Source of the DNA: Pilaira anomala
Taxonomy: Eukaryota; Mucoromycota; Mucoromycetes; Mucorales; Mucoraceae
Length of the DNA stretch: 64,000 nt
Assembly: GCA_025716855.1 (NCBI GenBank)
Contig: JAIXMQ010000007.1
Span: forward strand, 310,001 to 374,000
Direction: 5' to 3'
In this document: positions 41,849 to 54,216 of the stretch, piece after piece
Layout: every line of letters begins with the position of its first letter
Position numbering within the stretch: the stretch's first letter is position 1
The notes under the pieces: generated by a model
The model's input: the letters and a program-made list of their open reading frames with translations, nothing else
What the model was told of the DNA's origin: nothing
The model's database searches: none
Translations under genes and position numbers: made by a program

Positions 41849-44510
41849 GCTTTGGACAATGCCATGTAAAAATAGTTGGTCCAAATTACAAAATGAGTAG
41901 ATATATTAAGCGTTCTCTTGTCATTGTTAAGTATGCATGTATTAATTAACATTTTAAGGCGTCCATATTTCATAGAAGTAATTGTGTTTTGTATAGAAGA
42001 AAGTTTTTTGATAATCCCATTTAAGCGATTTAATCATAAATACAAAATTTTATCCTACCTCCAGTCTTTCTTCTCATTTTATAGCTCAGATAACTAATGC
42101 TCCTTAAACATTTGCAATAGACGTTATTACTACATTCAATGATACAGAGATTACAAATTAACTTATAAGGATACAAAGGCATATACACTACATTGCAAGT
42201 GACATGTCCACTTTAGCTTATGGTGATTATGAATGCCAGAAAAGTTGTTCAATTAGTTCACATATATAGGTACTGACATTTTAATCTGTAACATGGGAAA
42301 TTGATCATCTCACTCGGGCCCCTTATAACCTCCTAATACCCCTTAGTATCGTAACCTAATAACTTAACAAAAAAAGAAGGACCCTTTAATTTTTCCCTTA
42401 TCAAAATAATAATACAATGTTAGTGTTTTACTATCAAAATTATTAAAACAGTCTATGAAAGAAAATATTCTTCTTTTATGTCTCTTTTTTAATAAATAAA
42501 GACACTACGCTGCTTTTTTGACTTACTTTCATATGATTCTTGTACTAAGATGTATGATTCGTGTTTTTCTTTTCAAAAAGGAGAATAGAAACAAGTAGAT
42601 CAGTGAAGATTATAATTTTTATTTTTATAATGAGGCGCGTTTTATGTTTGTAGTTATGTCCAAATACACTAAAATGAAAGGCAGATTACTGTCAGTATTA
42701 TCTCTTTCATCATTGTACTTTGAAATCGTATTTTTTCAAAAAGTGAATCACGGTTTTCATTTTTTTTTTTCACTATAAAATATTGCAGTCGTAATGGCGG
42801 TTTTAGAAGTATTACTAATAGAAGCTCAAAGGTATCCATGGCAAAAATTTCTTTTTTTTTGTACGTAGCAAAGAGCCAAATTCGTAAACATTTTAAAAAT
42901 AAATTATAGAACGTCGCCACAATTGTGAGATCAATTTGATTATTGATTCAACAGCAATAGACATATAGATGAACCATAATATCATGATATCGTAAATTAT
43001 TATTTTATTCCATGCTGGAAGGAAGACGAGGTACTGTGATTTAACAAACGAAAGTACCTTACCGATATTGGGTTTAATTTATTACGATGTTACATATTTT
43101 ACATCATTTTATTACAAAAAATCTTTAATTAAATCTATAAGCTCTTTAGAGATAACTATATACATTATTTCTATTTTAATGATGATACTTTAGAGTGTAT
43201 TCTAGTTATCAGTGACAAATGAGTAACTTTTGCCCATGAGATCAGGTTGCTTTGTTTATTCGTATTAAATACCCTTCTGACCGATGTATGACCATTTTCG
43301 ATTTAAATCGCAGGATCTCAAGCCTATTGTATTGTTGTAAGCGTAATGCTTTGGTTATAAAAACTACTAGCAATACTATCATAGTCATCACTTTTTTTTG
43401 CTAATGTTTAATAAGCTGTTAAGGAAATTAATTGTTAATACTCGACATGGCTAGTTATCACCCGTTTGTAACTTCTATTAGGACTGTCGTATCTTTAACA
43501 TTAATACATAGGAAAACTTATGACATTTCAAACATATGATAGCAGTTTTCAGTTGACTAATTCATCAAAAATATTATTGCTGTACGTCATTCTTGTAAAC
43601 GCCATACAGATGCGTGTGTTTGTAATTTGTGTCACTCTCTTAACATGCCATCGATACCGTCTTTCATTAATACATCAGTTTTTACCAAATCCGGTCCACT
43701 GCTTGGTATCTTGTCGGTTTTTATATTTTCCTGAGATTGAGAAGTATTTTTGCTAGCCCTAGTGAAAAGATGACAGAGTCCTGTAATGCTCAGTATGATG
43801 ACCGTGGCTGAGTAAGTTTTTAAATAATTTGTATTCAGTTTACCAGCATTTATATCATGTATAGCCCTCTTTGACACGCGAGGTTGGTTCCAGCTCAGTT
43901 ATTTTGTATCAGAAAATGTTGGAACACGGTCATCAATAGGATTTTACTAATAACTAAAAGCCATTTCGTAATCTTAGCAAGCCATGTTGTTGAAACAATG
44001 CTTTAAGCTTATCTTAACATGTCATTATTGTGATTTTTTTTTGAAAGATGATACCTGTATAACCATTATGTTTTGACCTATCAATCATGTTCTTTATGTA
44101 TTTTTTTTATCAAATTATGCGTTCCTGCTTCAGATCATTATTTTGAACCAATTGATTTCATTTATTGCAAAAGCGACTATCTCACGACATTTTACACGAC
44201 CAGAAGCTTTAAATAAGGTTTGCAATAATTAGCTCAATTTCAAGTTTCTATATTGGAAAATTATGTAACTAACAGCTTTTTTAAACAAATTATGGGTTAT
44301 GATAACGTTATATGTTAAGATTAATTTGATTTTTAAGATCATGCATTCAAAGACGAACATAAACCATTAACTATGTGATAATAAATTTTGCTTGTAACCA
44401 GAATCCAAGTTTATTATCTAGGCTACATAATGAGTTTCTTTTCAAAGGTTGTACAGATGATTTATAAAAATTAAGTGTATCATGCGAAAAAGTAAATAAA
44501 ATAGCTAACC

Positions 44511-44543
<33 letters not shown>

Positions 44544-44746
44544 TCTTTGTATCATTACTCTCTTTAGTAAGTAGTGCCTTTCTGCCTAATTCATTTGTAA
44601 TTGCAATCTGAGCAAATCAGTAACTACTGTCAAATTACGAAAAAAAGAACTTATTTTCTTGATAGGCAAATATTAACAATTTTTTTAGTTACGTTGGTTA
44701 AATTTAATGATATAATACACATATATACCAATTTAGCATTAAGATA

Positions 44747-44905
44747 CCATACCCGCTCTATTTAAGGCTGCAAAAAAAAAATTCAAACTTCTGTGGCCTC
44801 AAATCGTATCATGGCCTTATTTCTGACTTGAGAAAATTAAATATGGCTAAGATTTTCAGAAAATTACGGCCTTAAATCGAACGGCCTTAAATAGAGCGGG
44901 TACAG
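44747..44905. mobile_element. Pogo/Tigger-like MITE, 159 bp
   Basis: The left end CCATACCCGCTCTATTTAAG and the right end, read in reverse complement as CTGTACCCGCTCTATTTAAG, match at 18 of 20 positions and continue GGC. TA dinucleotides flank both ends (44745-44746 and 44906-44907), as expected for target-site duplication by Tc1/mariner/pogo transposases, and the right end has the typical terminal CAG. Subterminal GGCCTTAAAT units repeat inside the right arm. There is no coding capacity. Confidence 0.75.
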
Positions 44906-45762
44906 TATAGGATGAATATATATAAATCATATATAAACTCAACTATTTCGCATGAGATGACATGGATGAACAGAGAAGTCAAAAAGAGATATATGGTGAT
45001 ACTTGTATTATCTAACGCTAATACATAATTGAAAAAGAGAGCCTATATTTTATTTGCTACAGAAGCTATAAATAAACAGTTTAACCGGATGTTTCATGTG
45101 TTAAATTGTGGTGATGTATTAAAAGATAATCAAAGGATCAAAAGAGGACCCTGTAAGTATTATGTAAAGGGCATACATGAAAAAAAAAAGTTGTAAGGGT
45201 TCTTCAATCTTAATATTTTTTCTCAAAACTTTTAATTAGGTAACTTAGGGGGTGTTATCTATAAGGGCTGATAGTTTATTGAGTATGTGTTACGTTTACC
45301 CAGTCAAAAGATCGGATAGAATGCATATATCAGTTGATAGATTGCTTATATCATCACCATATTTTGTGCTTTATTTACACATATTATAACTATGGCGAGA
45401 CACCAGGGAAATAGGATGTAAAAAACTAAAGTCAGAAATATACATATATGGATTAGAATAATAAAAAACAACTTATTTAAACGTACCAAATTCCAGATTC
45501 CTTATGCTCTTTGTAAGCCACTCCTAACCAGTATATTTGTTTATAAAGTGCCTGTACTATAATATAAGCAGAGTGATACAAAAATTTAGAAAGGGTTCAG
45601 GGTCCAATATTCACACATAATTTGTATATATTGCCAACAACTCGTGATAAGATCTTTATGGGAAATATTTATATATAATTGGTTATCTTATATTTCTTTT
45701 TTATCATCTTTTTATCTTGTAAACAGATATATTTATACATTTCACGCAACATACTTAAAAAA

Positions 45763-47373
45763 ATGACTGTTACCAACCTGGTCGATGCCCTGTTTTCTGA
45801 TCTCGAATGCCAATTTATCTTAAACAAAAAGTCTCTGGATCCAATCGTTCACGGTTTTCGAGACGAATTGAAGACTGGATTGACCACTCCATCTACTAAA
45901 TTAGCAACTATGATTCCTTCTTTTGTTACGAAATTGCCTACCGGTAATGAGACCGGCACTTTTTTATCATTAGATATGGGAGGTACTAATCTTCGTATTT
46001 CCGCTGTTGAATTAAAAGGACATGGTGATGTACATGTACTAGAAATAAAGCGTGTCGCCACAAAGGAATTGAAAACAGGTGAAGGTTCTGTATTTTTTGA
46101 CTGGATAGCTGATACTATGAACGAGCTAGTTCATGTTAAGGCTAGGCATCTTTTTAGCCCAGATCAATTAGAGGGAAAGGAAACATTGGCTTTGGGAATC
46201 TGTTGGAGTTTCCCTGTCCAGTAAGTGGGGCAAAATAGAAATTTAATCACAGTATCTTATGAAATATAAATATTTTATGTAAACTTTTTTAGTCAAGTAA
46301 CTGTAAATTGTGGAACACTCTTACGTATGGGTAAAGGGTTTACCTTGAAAAATGCAGAAGGCCGAGACCTGTCAGATTTGCTACACAAAGCATTCGATCG
46401 CAAAGTAAGAAAACTAATACAGAGTATTGTAACTATGATTAATATTTTTGTAATTAAAATAGGGATTGAATGTTAGAGTAAGTGCTATATTGAACGATGC
46501 TGTAGGTACTTTAGTTGCTCATGCTTATGCTAATCCAAGGGCTCGAATTGGTTTTATTTTTGCTACTGGTGTCAATGCTTCTTATCCAGAAAAGATTTCT
46601 GCCTTGAAATCAAAACTCGACTTAGGATATTATTCAAGTCAAGACGTTAACACGGAAATGTTAGTAAATACAGAAATTGACATTTTTGGATCTGAGTCCT
46701 ATCTTCCCTTGACCAAATATGATTTAGCTTTGGATAATGCTCATAATCAACCTAAATTCCAATTGTATGAAAAAATGATGTCTGGTGCCTACATGGGTGA
46801 ACTTACAAGATTAATTGCTCTGGATTTTATCGCAGCAGGTGTATTATTTGAAGGGGTTGTTCCGGGAGGTTTTGAAGAACCGTATTCTTTTCCTACTATG
46901 TATATGAGTGTGTTTGAAAGGTAAGATATATATAGTTTAAGCCGGAAAATGAAATGAGGCTAATCATACGTATATGTATCCCTTTTTTATTTATTAGTGA
47001 TAACACTGCAAACAAAGAAGAAAGCTTCAAGGTCCTTTCAAAGTACCAGACTGTTCAAGATCCTACTTATTCTGATATCACTATTCTCACACGTATTTGT
47101 AGAATTGTGGCTACGCGTAGTGCAGCATTAACATGTGCTTCTATTGCTGCTATGATTGAACAGCAGGAACTTGATACAAAAGAAAATGGACAAGACATTG
47201 TGATTGGCATAAATGGCTCTACATATGAATTCTATCCTTATATGGCTGAAAGGGTTCATCGTGCTCTTCGAAACTGGTTTGGTACTGAGATTTCGGACAA
47301 AATTAGAATGGAGATTGCTAAAGATGGTGGTAGTATTGGTGGTGCCTTAATTGCTATGTTGTGTAACAAATAA
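45763..47373 (+). CDS. Hexokinase-family protein, divergent
   Basis: Sugar kinase of 467 residues that should phosphorylate hexoses with ATP. Exons are 45763-46220, 46293-46404, 46463-46920 and 46998-47373. Kept motifs: phosphate-1 LDMGGTNLRI (about 70-79), SFPVHQVTVNCGTLLRMGKG with the sugar-binding Lys, the catalytic Asp in AILNDAVGTL, NTE (sugar-binding Glu), LPLTKYDLALD, EKMMSGAYMGELTRL, and the adenosine-side KDGGSIGGALIAML. Departures from the family consensus: LGICWSFP for LGFTFSFP, FATGVNASY for GTGxNxxY, NTEIDIFG for NTEWGAFG and VVPGGFEEPYSFPTMYMS in the C-terminal part. The ATG at 45763 is preferred over the in-frame 45679 because the extra residues are hydrophobic and unlike hexokinase. 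It may be a regulatory or substrate-shifted paralogue. Confidence 0.88.
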
Positions 47374-48462
47374 CCGTATCTATTGAATCTAATAAAATAC
47401 CCAATTGAAAAATAAAAAATTTAAATCATGTGTATAGAAAGCATTTTTGAGACTAAAAGGACTAATTATTTTTTTGTTGATGTCAACAAAGTTCATCAAA
47501 ACTCATATTTATGTACGTACAACACATCTTCATAATGACACAAATGTATCATAGACTGAATTAATGTGCAATTACTGTAGCGATCCAATACAATATTTTT
47601 ATTACGCTTTTGATAAAAAAATAAAATAAAAAAAAATAACGACCGTTTTGTTATGGGGATGTATATTCATTTTATTGTTATTTAATAAACCAGTTTGCTC
47701 AGCAATCTAATGAAAGAGAGAGAGAAAGGGCAGTTTAGCAAATAAATATATAGTTAGATTAAGCATTATAGCATCATGAGCTTCGGATTATACTATGTAC
47801 GAGAAACAAAATAATGCTGTAGATATGTATGAATGTTCTTAAGATGCTATTGACATATGTTACAGTTTGACACTACTCACATTTCAAATTTGCCAAATGT
47901 TTCTGAATCAATTTTATATGGTAATATCAGGTGTACTACAGAGACTAGGTTTATTTTTATATTTCTTAAACTATCAACAGACTTTTAGAAGCCTTCAGCA
48001 TGCAGTCATTTTGTACAAGGAGTTACGTCTGATCAAAATCCATAAGATCATCGGTCGTTAGAATATTACAAATATAAACAATAATGGTATTGATAGATAG
48101 TTAAGAAACATGCTTTGATTATACAATTTTTACTCATTTAGGAATATGATTAAAAAAAATACATGATTCAAGTACCTTTAGTTCGAAAGTTATAAGTTTA
48201 TATTGATAAATAATTATTCGAGTCCAAGTATGTCGCTCATCATCATATAAACAGCCATTTTGTTGTCGAGGGTGGCCTTACCTACAACACATAAGTAGCA
48301 TGAGAATACTGGTAGTTTAAGTAACATAATTTGAGTCATAAAGTATCCTCTTCATTTATTAAAAGTAAGGCTGCTGTTTAGGTTTAGCATTCTGGATTAC
48401 TTAACATATGGTGTACATACATAATTTTTATTTTAGAAAAAAAAAAGTAACGAGTTTTATAT
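47374..48462. other. Intergenic between hexokinase and the WD40 gene 3' ends
   Basis: About 1.1 kb between two convergent genes. No convincing frame or RNA signal is seen; the frame at 47867-48061 is unsupported. Confidence 0.5.
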
Positions 48463-50854
48463 CTACTTAAATTTAGAGAAAAAAGAAGAGAAAGGGTTCT
48501 TTTTAGATGATGTGTTTGTAGTTTTTACCGAGGGTGATAAATCTAATGAGGAATGTGAACTATGCAATGTAGGGGTTTTGTGATTAGGTGCTCCCGTGGT
48601 ATAATAGCTACTGTTATTAAGCTCCTCATTGTCATTGTATACACCTGAATCCATGCGCCAAACTTTTATTGCTCCATGTAAATCAGCGGAAATAATGATT
48701 TGACTGTCCGGGTAATCATATTGATCTCGTTCTTCAGGTGTTGCTTCTTCGAATTCGTCTATGAGCGACTGTCGCAGTTCGTTCATATCATTATAAAGTA
48801 GACTTGTAGGTTGACTATGAGAAGAAATGATACTATATCTATGCTCTGATGTAGTATCTTCATATATACTGACATCGTCAAAATCACTATGAACTTCTCT
48901 GTGGGTATATACAGGTGTATTTTCAAAAATAATATCACCTCTCGATTTTGCTAGTTGTAGTCTAGTTTTTGTCGGTGCAAAGACAGCAAAGGTTACAGTA
49001 TGTTGATGAGCCACGAAATGAACATTTCTACTTCTTAATTTATCGATCACAAGCCTTTCACCTTTTTTTAGCCAGCCTGTCATACTAGTTTCTGCCTCCT
49101 CTGAAAAATCGCCATTATTTTGCATAACTGTTTGAAGCAACTGATCACCTAAATGACCTAAAGCAACGGCAGCTTTGATCCTACTTTCTTGTAAATGTTG
49201 AAATGGCGAGAAACTTACTTGGTCAGTACACCATAAATAAACACAGCCATCTTCTGAGCCGCAAATAATATATCGACCGTCATCGCTGAACGAAGCTTTA
49301 ATTTGCATAGAGTTATTTTGAATTCCTTTATATTTATGAACCAAACTTTTATCCTTCATGTTAATGATCCAAATTCTAGAATCGTTGGTAGTTACTAACA
49401 CTCTTTCTTCTCCTAACAGCATATTTGGCATAGGCTCTATACCAGTAATTTTCCTTCCTTTTTTACTATGCTTCTTTTTGACGAGTATTTGCGTATTGTA
49501 TTTTAATCCTTGAGTTTCAAAAAAGAATAGGTCCCCTGTGTTTGCACCCACACACGCTGTTCTTCCATCTAATGTAAACCCAACTGCTGTCACCATATTA
49601 CCTGTTGGTATTTCGTTCCAAAATGCTACTCTTTTTTCTGGAATACTCCATAATCTCACTTTACAATCTAGTGACCCGGACAGAAAAAATCGGTCATCCT
49701 GTTCAATTAGAAAATGAATAAATAAAACCGATGTTGATTTAAAAATAAAGCATTTTTGTTGTTACCTTTGGATGAAATTTTACGCTACTGACGACATCTA
49801 AATGCTTGAATACACAGAGACATACACTTTGAGATATATGCCACAATCTTACAGTCTTATCCATTGAACACGACACAATAAAATTATTCTGGAGATATAC
49901 TTTAAGTGTTTAATCTTTTTCTTGTTTAATTGATTGTAAACACTACCTTTGACCAGCTAATATCCAGAATATCCGCTGTATGTCCCGTATACACTCTTAC
50001 CGGCGTGTCATGAAATACTTTAATTGACGGCTCTTGTGGATTGATATCTTGTACGAACAAGCCATCATCTCTATCCATATCACGAAGTACTTTCCAAATA
50101 GTGAGACTGCATGACTGACCACCTGTTGCCATATATTTCCCATCCTTACTAAACCTACCAGCCCATATTGCACCAGCTGGTTCTTTTGGATTATCACCTT
50201 CTTCATCCTCAATTTGATTTATACCAGAATGAGCGTATACCTCGGCTGAATCTATAGCTAATGTTTGAGCAAGTACGATCCGATTAAACCTTTTATTTGT
50301 TTTGATTTTCGTCTTGATCTAAAAGGCAATTTTATTTTTTAAAAAAAACTGGTTCGTCTTACCAATTGGGATACAATGAAATGCCTTTTTTTTTTTACCT
50401 TAACATTTGGCTTTCCGTGCGGAGCGGTTTCATTGTTAGCTGGATAATATTGATTCTGAATACCAACCAAAAGAGTCTTGTTTAAATCATGACTTTTTCT
50501 TCTTTGCTGCTGTATTGGCTGTACGATATTATCTGACCAACTTTGTGCTCGTGAGTGACGACGAAAATTTTTCTGCGGTGAATTACCATAACTGTATTCT
50601 TCAAAACTAGTACTGTTTGCTCGGGAATGCTTTCCTTCTTTTCTCTTGGCTTGCTTGAGACTTGAAGCATGTTGTCGAGGTGTGGGTAAGCTATCTTCAG
50701 ATAAATTTGAATACGCTATAGTGTTACATTAGAAGGAGGGAGGATAAAAAAAATTAATCCGTAAATACTTGCTTTTATTGTTGGTTATGCTTGGTGTTAT
50801 TCTTTCAATGGCATCATGAAAATCCTCATTCTCTGAATAACTTGATTCAGACAT
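48463..50854 (-). CDS. WDR44/Dgr2-like WD40-repeat protein
   Basis: A scaffold protein of 709 residues. Exons on the minus strand: 50854-50773, 50715-50399, 50318-49947, 49888-49766 and 49698-48463. The N-terminal third is polar and low-complexity (RRHSRAQSWSD, IQQQRRKSHD). WD repeats begin with PAGAIWAGRFSKDGKYMATG, then YTGHTADILDISWSKNNFIV, MDKTVRLWHISQ, DDRFFLSGSLDCKVRLWSIP and DDGRYIICGSEDGCVYLW, and a last repeat SQIIISADLHGAIKVWRMD after a long insert. This distribution and the DILDISWSK motif match animal WDR44 (a Rab11 effector) and yeast Dgr2. A role in endosomal recycling is inference. Intron 1 begins GCAAGT: only this GC donor keeps the frame. The C-terminus is Ser/Lys-rich. Confidence 0.88.
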
Positions 50855-52304
50855 GTCATAAAGTGAGAGAACTCGTAGATAAAAGAGAAGAGGGGAAAAA
50901 AAAAGAACGGTAATTAAACTACGCCTTTATTTTTGGTGCGCAAACGTAAAGTAATGTAAAACTGGTTTCGGGTTAAATGTCGCTAGCGGGATTGCCACAT
51001 ACGTTTGTGTATGGCATTCCGAGTTTGTTTGTGTTTTTTTTTGTAACAGCTGAAAAAAAAAAGATTGGGGTGATGGTATTCTTACGAATGCAATTGCTGA
51101 TTCTTCATACACCACAAATAGGTCAATTTTTCTCACATAGCTTTTCGAAATTATCGTTTTCCTTTAACAAAATAAAAATGTACATTGGCCATATCTTAAA
51201 AGTACTTTGTTGTCATTTAAATTATGGGGCATAAAGTAGTTAATATATGTATATAAAGTGTATTCAATTGCTAGATATTTCAATTACTATATATTTCCAT
51301 TGACCATACATAGCATCATTCTTTAGACCCCTTCTTCCCAAAGATGATTACAGATATTTTTAATTTTGTATCACAGAAGCTTTTTTTAACAATAAACTTG
51401 TTACAACTTAGGAAAGTTTTTTTTATTACAGCGTTTTGTGTTTGAAAATGGAATTTTTGGAAAAACAGCTAACAACTAATAGGGAATTTTGACCATCAGT
51501 AGAGGGATAGTATAATCCAGGAAAGCTCAACAAAGCAACAAGAGTTTCTTCCTTTGGGATATAATTTTATTTTTTTATTTCCAAATCAACACGTTCTTCT
51601 TCCTTCAGACATAAAAATAATGTAGCAGTCAATTCAAATATCTTTACCCGGTTAAAATGATTACTCCAGTTTGTAGGGATAACTGTAGGTCTTAATTCAA
51701 CAAACATTCATAATCGATCTTCCTTCAAGTTCATTTTGGAGAGGGTGGCTGTATTTTTGGTGGGTCACTTGAGAAAATTAAGGGGATATATACGCGCACC
51801 ACATTAGCGCGCATATTTACGCAACACATTTTTTTGCGCACCATTTTTAATCCCAAAGTTGAAAACATAGATCTTTACAGTATCTGATTAAGGGCTGATT
51901 GTCACTTGGTTGTTATTGATTTCTTATTTTATTCCACACGTCACAGAAACAGTTTCATTATAAACCACTTTTTTTTGTTTTTTTCCTTTTCTTTCGTTTT
52001 CTTTTTTATATATATTTCAAAATAAATCTTCCCTACCGTTACAGTTTGAAGCTCTTCTTTGGCCACGTACTCTATCTAGACAAGATATCGTTTCAAAAAT
52101 GAAATAACTTTGAAACATGCATACATAATACATGTTGTCAGTGTTAATATATTTATAGCTCTACTAATAAATTTATCATAAAGAAGTGATTCATTGTCTA
52201 ATAAATCACAATAGCAAATGCTCTTTTTTGTGCAGATTGCATGTATTTAATAGAGAGGGTACCCCGTGCAGACTCGTTAGTGGTAAGGTGGTCGTCAGTG
52301 AGTG
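50855..52304. other. Intergenic with a dispersed repeat
   Basis: About 1.4 kb upstream of the WDR44-like gene. Frames at 50927-51234 are not supported. The part from 51475 to 51784 is a diverged copy of a sequence also found at 55600-55921. Confidence 0.5.
51475..51784 (-). repeat. Dispersed repeat copy, remnant of a gene 3' end
   Basis: Aligns over about 300 bp, in the same orientation, with 55600-55921; shared blocks include AAAGCTCAACAAAGCAACAA, AGAGTTTCTTCCTTTGGGAT, ATAAAAATAATGTAGCA and GGTCACTTGAGAAAATTAA. On the minus strand the partner reads like two exons of a protein; here the frame is more damaged. Confidence 0.7.
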
Positions 52305-52912
52305 AAAAAAAAAATGGTGTGCTTGTCTTTCCTCTTTATGGCCCAACCAAAACTGCCAAACGGAATCTCAAAAACATTATGTGATACCAGAGGCGATAAA
52401 ACAAGAGCTAGAGTTTGGACCGTATATTATTAATGGTCCTGTATGACCCATTGGAACACATTAATGAAATCCCGTCAAAACTCTCTAAACTTGATATTAA
52501 GCACTTTTACAGCAGTTTGATTCAAGGGCTATATTCGCTGTTCACCAGACACAATAATGATGCCAATTTAAATCAAGTCATCAAGAGCAATTTTAAAGAC
52601 GATTGTACATATTATTCCAAAAAAGCTTTTCAAAAAAGTTAATTCTAAAAGCGAATACCGTTTTAAAAGATAATGAAGAGTATTTAAATAACATCAAGAT
52701 AGAAGAATCAAAGAAGAGAACAACATAAGAAGTCGAACTATTAGGTTTAGACATGACATACACTTTTATCAAGCAGTATAGTCAGAAGTAATGATTGATA
52801 CTTCCAATGCTAGGCAAAGTGAGCAAGACACATCACGTAGCTCACGCGAAACAATCGTATCGAGTACTCAACATGAACCAAGTGAAAAACCCATAACTAT
52901 GGAAAAGAATTA
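52305..52912 (+). pseudogene. Decayed multicopy-family gene
   Basis: Coding-like segments in changing plus-strand frames: VFPLYGPTKTAKRNLKNIM, LEFGPYIINGPV, then HINEIPSKLSKLDIKHFYSS, LIQGLYSLFTRHNNDANLNQ, VIKSNFKDDCTYYSKKAFQ, then after a stop LKANTVLKDNEEYLNNIKIE and DMTYTFIKQYSQ. Frameshifts and stops interrupt it at least four times. The segments look like one protein of perhaps 200 residues. I do not recognise a named domain; it may be another of this genome's expanded uncharacterised families. Confidence 0.4.
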
Positions 52913-54216
52913 AAAAAAATATATATTAAATTTAGCATTATCTTGTCTATCTTCATCACATAAACCCAGTATGTCCATTAATTTTAAGTATACAATTATC
53001 GCGCATTGCTCTTATAACCATAACTGTTAGATATGAATTTATTCGAACTTATTTAGAATATAATTAGCTATATATCTAATAGGAATCATTTAATAAAATT
53101 TCTGTGTTTTTCCTAAAACTTTATATATATATGTATATACATTTGAGTGTAGTTAATGAATAGTTATACATTAAAATATTATGTTAACTATAAGCATATC
53201 AGGTATACAAGTTTATTTATATCTGAGACAAGATATATATATATTATACTCAAAGTTTTCGAAGTACATAAATAGAATTATGCGGCTTTTTTTCGCTTCT
53301 GTGTATTTAATTGTACCAAAATAATTAACTAGTAAGATTATATATAAAAATTATGAAAAAACAGATGAAGATACTCACACGATCAGTAACTATTTGTCGG
53401 CTTTATGAGATAGTTAGTATTTATGACAAATAGTTTCACTGTCAAATATGCCTATGCATAAATCTTATAATAACCAATGGATAGTATATAGATATAGCAT
53501 AAACAAAAAACGAAAAAATTTAACTCTAAGAGCTTTAACACTTTACATATAAAGCTTTATCCAAACCTCAAAGGAATAAATTAAAAACTATTATAATCAG
53601 TTTGGTGACCAAATATGGGCTATATAGAGATAAAAGTAATTCAGTGTAAATCACATCATAATCGTCAAATATTGCATGAAGCTAAAAAAAAATAGGGGTA
53701 AAAATTTCCCCATTAAATATGTACGTGCAATAAATTGTTCATTTAAGATTTGTGTAGGTCATGATTAAGTTGCGCCATCACTAGTTTTGAAAACGTGCTT
53801 TGACTATCTGTTAAGTCAGTATTGTAAAACTACTCATGCAGACGAAACTTGCAAAATATTGGGTCTAACCTCTGTATTAAGTATGTGTAACTCGAAATAA
53901 CTTTATAGGAGCTATACGCTTGATTTTTTTTTTTTAAAAAAAAAGTTACACATTGGTAAATCATTTCCCATTATTGCACTTAATCCACTACTGATAAGCT
54001 TAATTGCGCCATATCTAAACGCATTCACAACACTTATTTTTTATGAACTATGGCCGTGATGGGAAAAAATATTTGTTTTTTTTTGCAGAATATTTAGTAT
54101 GGATTACGAATTCAGAAATATACATATCTCATATAAATAGGAAATGATTAAACACACTTTCTGATTTTTAAATATAATTTAATTTATAGCTATAAAAAAA
54201 CAACTCTCTAGTAATA
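52913..54216. other. Intergenic, no gene recognised
   Basis: About 1.3 kb of AT-rich DNA ending at the start of the dioxygenase gene. An A/T palindrome of about 20 nt lies at 53925-53944. Confidence 0.5.

Larger units (their letters stand above)
40768..45762. other. 5-kb gene desert
   Basis: AT-rich spacer between the channel and hexokinase genes. It contains A-runs (41355-41378, 44510-44538), a perfect 32-bp tandem duplication at 41785-41848 and a MITE at 44747-44905. A minus-strand frame at 43632-43877 has no ATG and one hydrophobic stretch (ATVIILSITGLCHLF); I do not call it a gene. The proximal ends must hold the promoters of both flanking genes, which diverge from this region. Confidence 0.5.

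Noticed and set aside
43632..43877. Possible small membrane protein on the minus strand
   Set aside because: The frame starts with GTG, has no splice-supported start, and no family resemblance.
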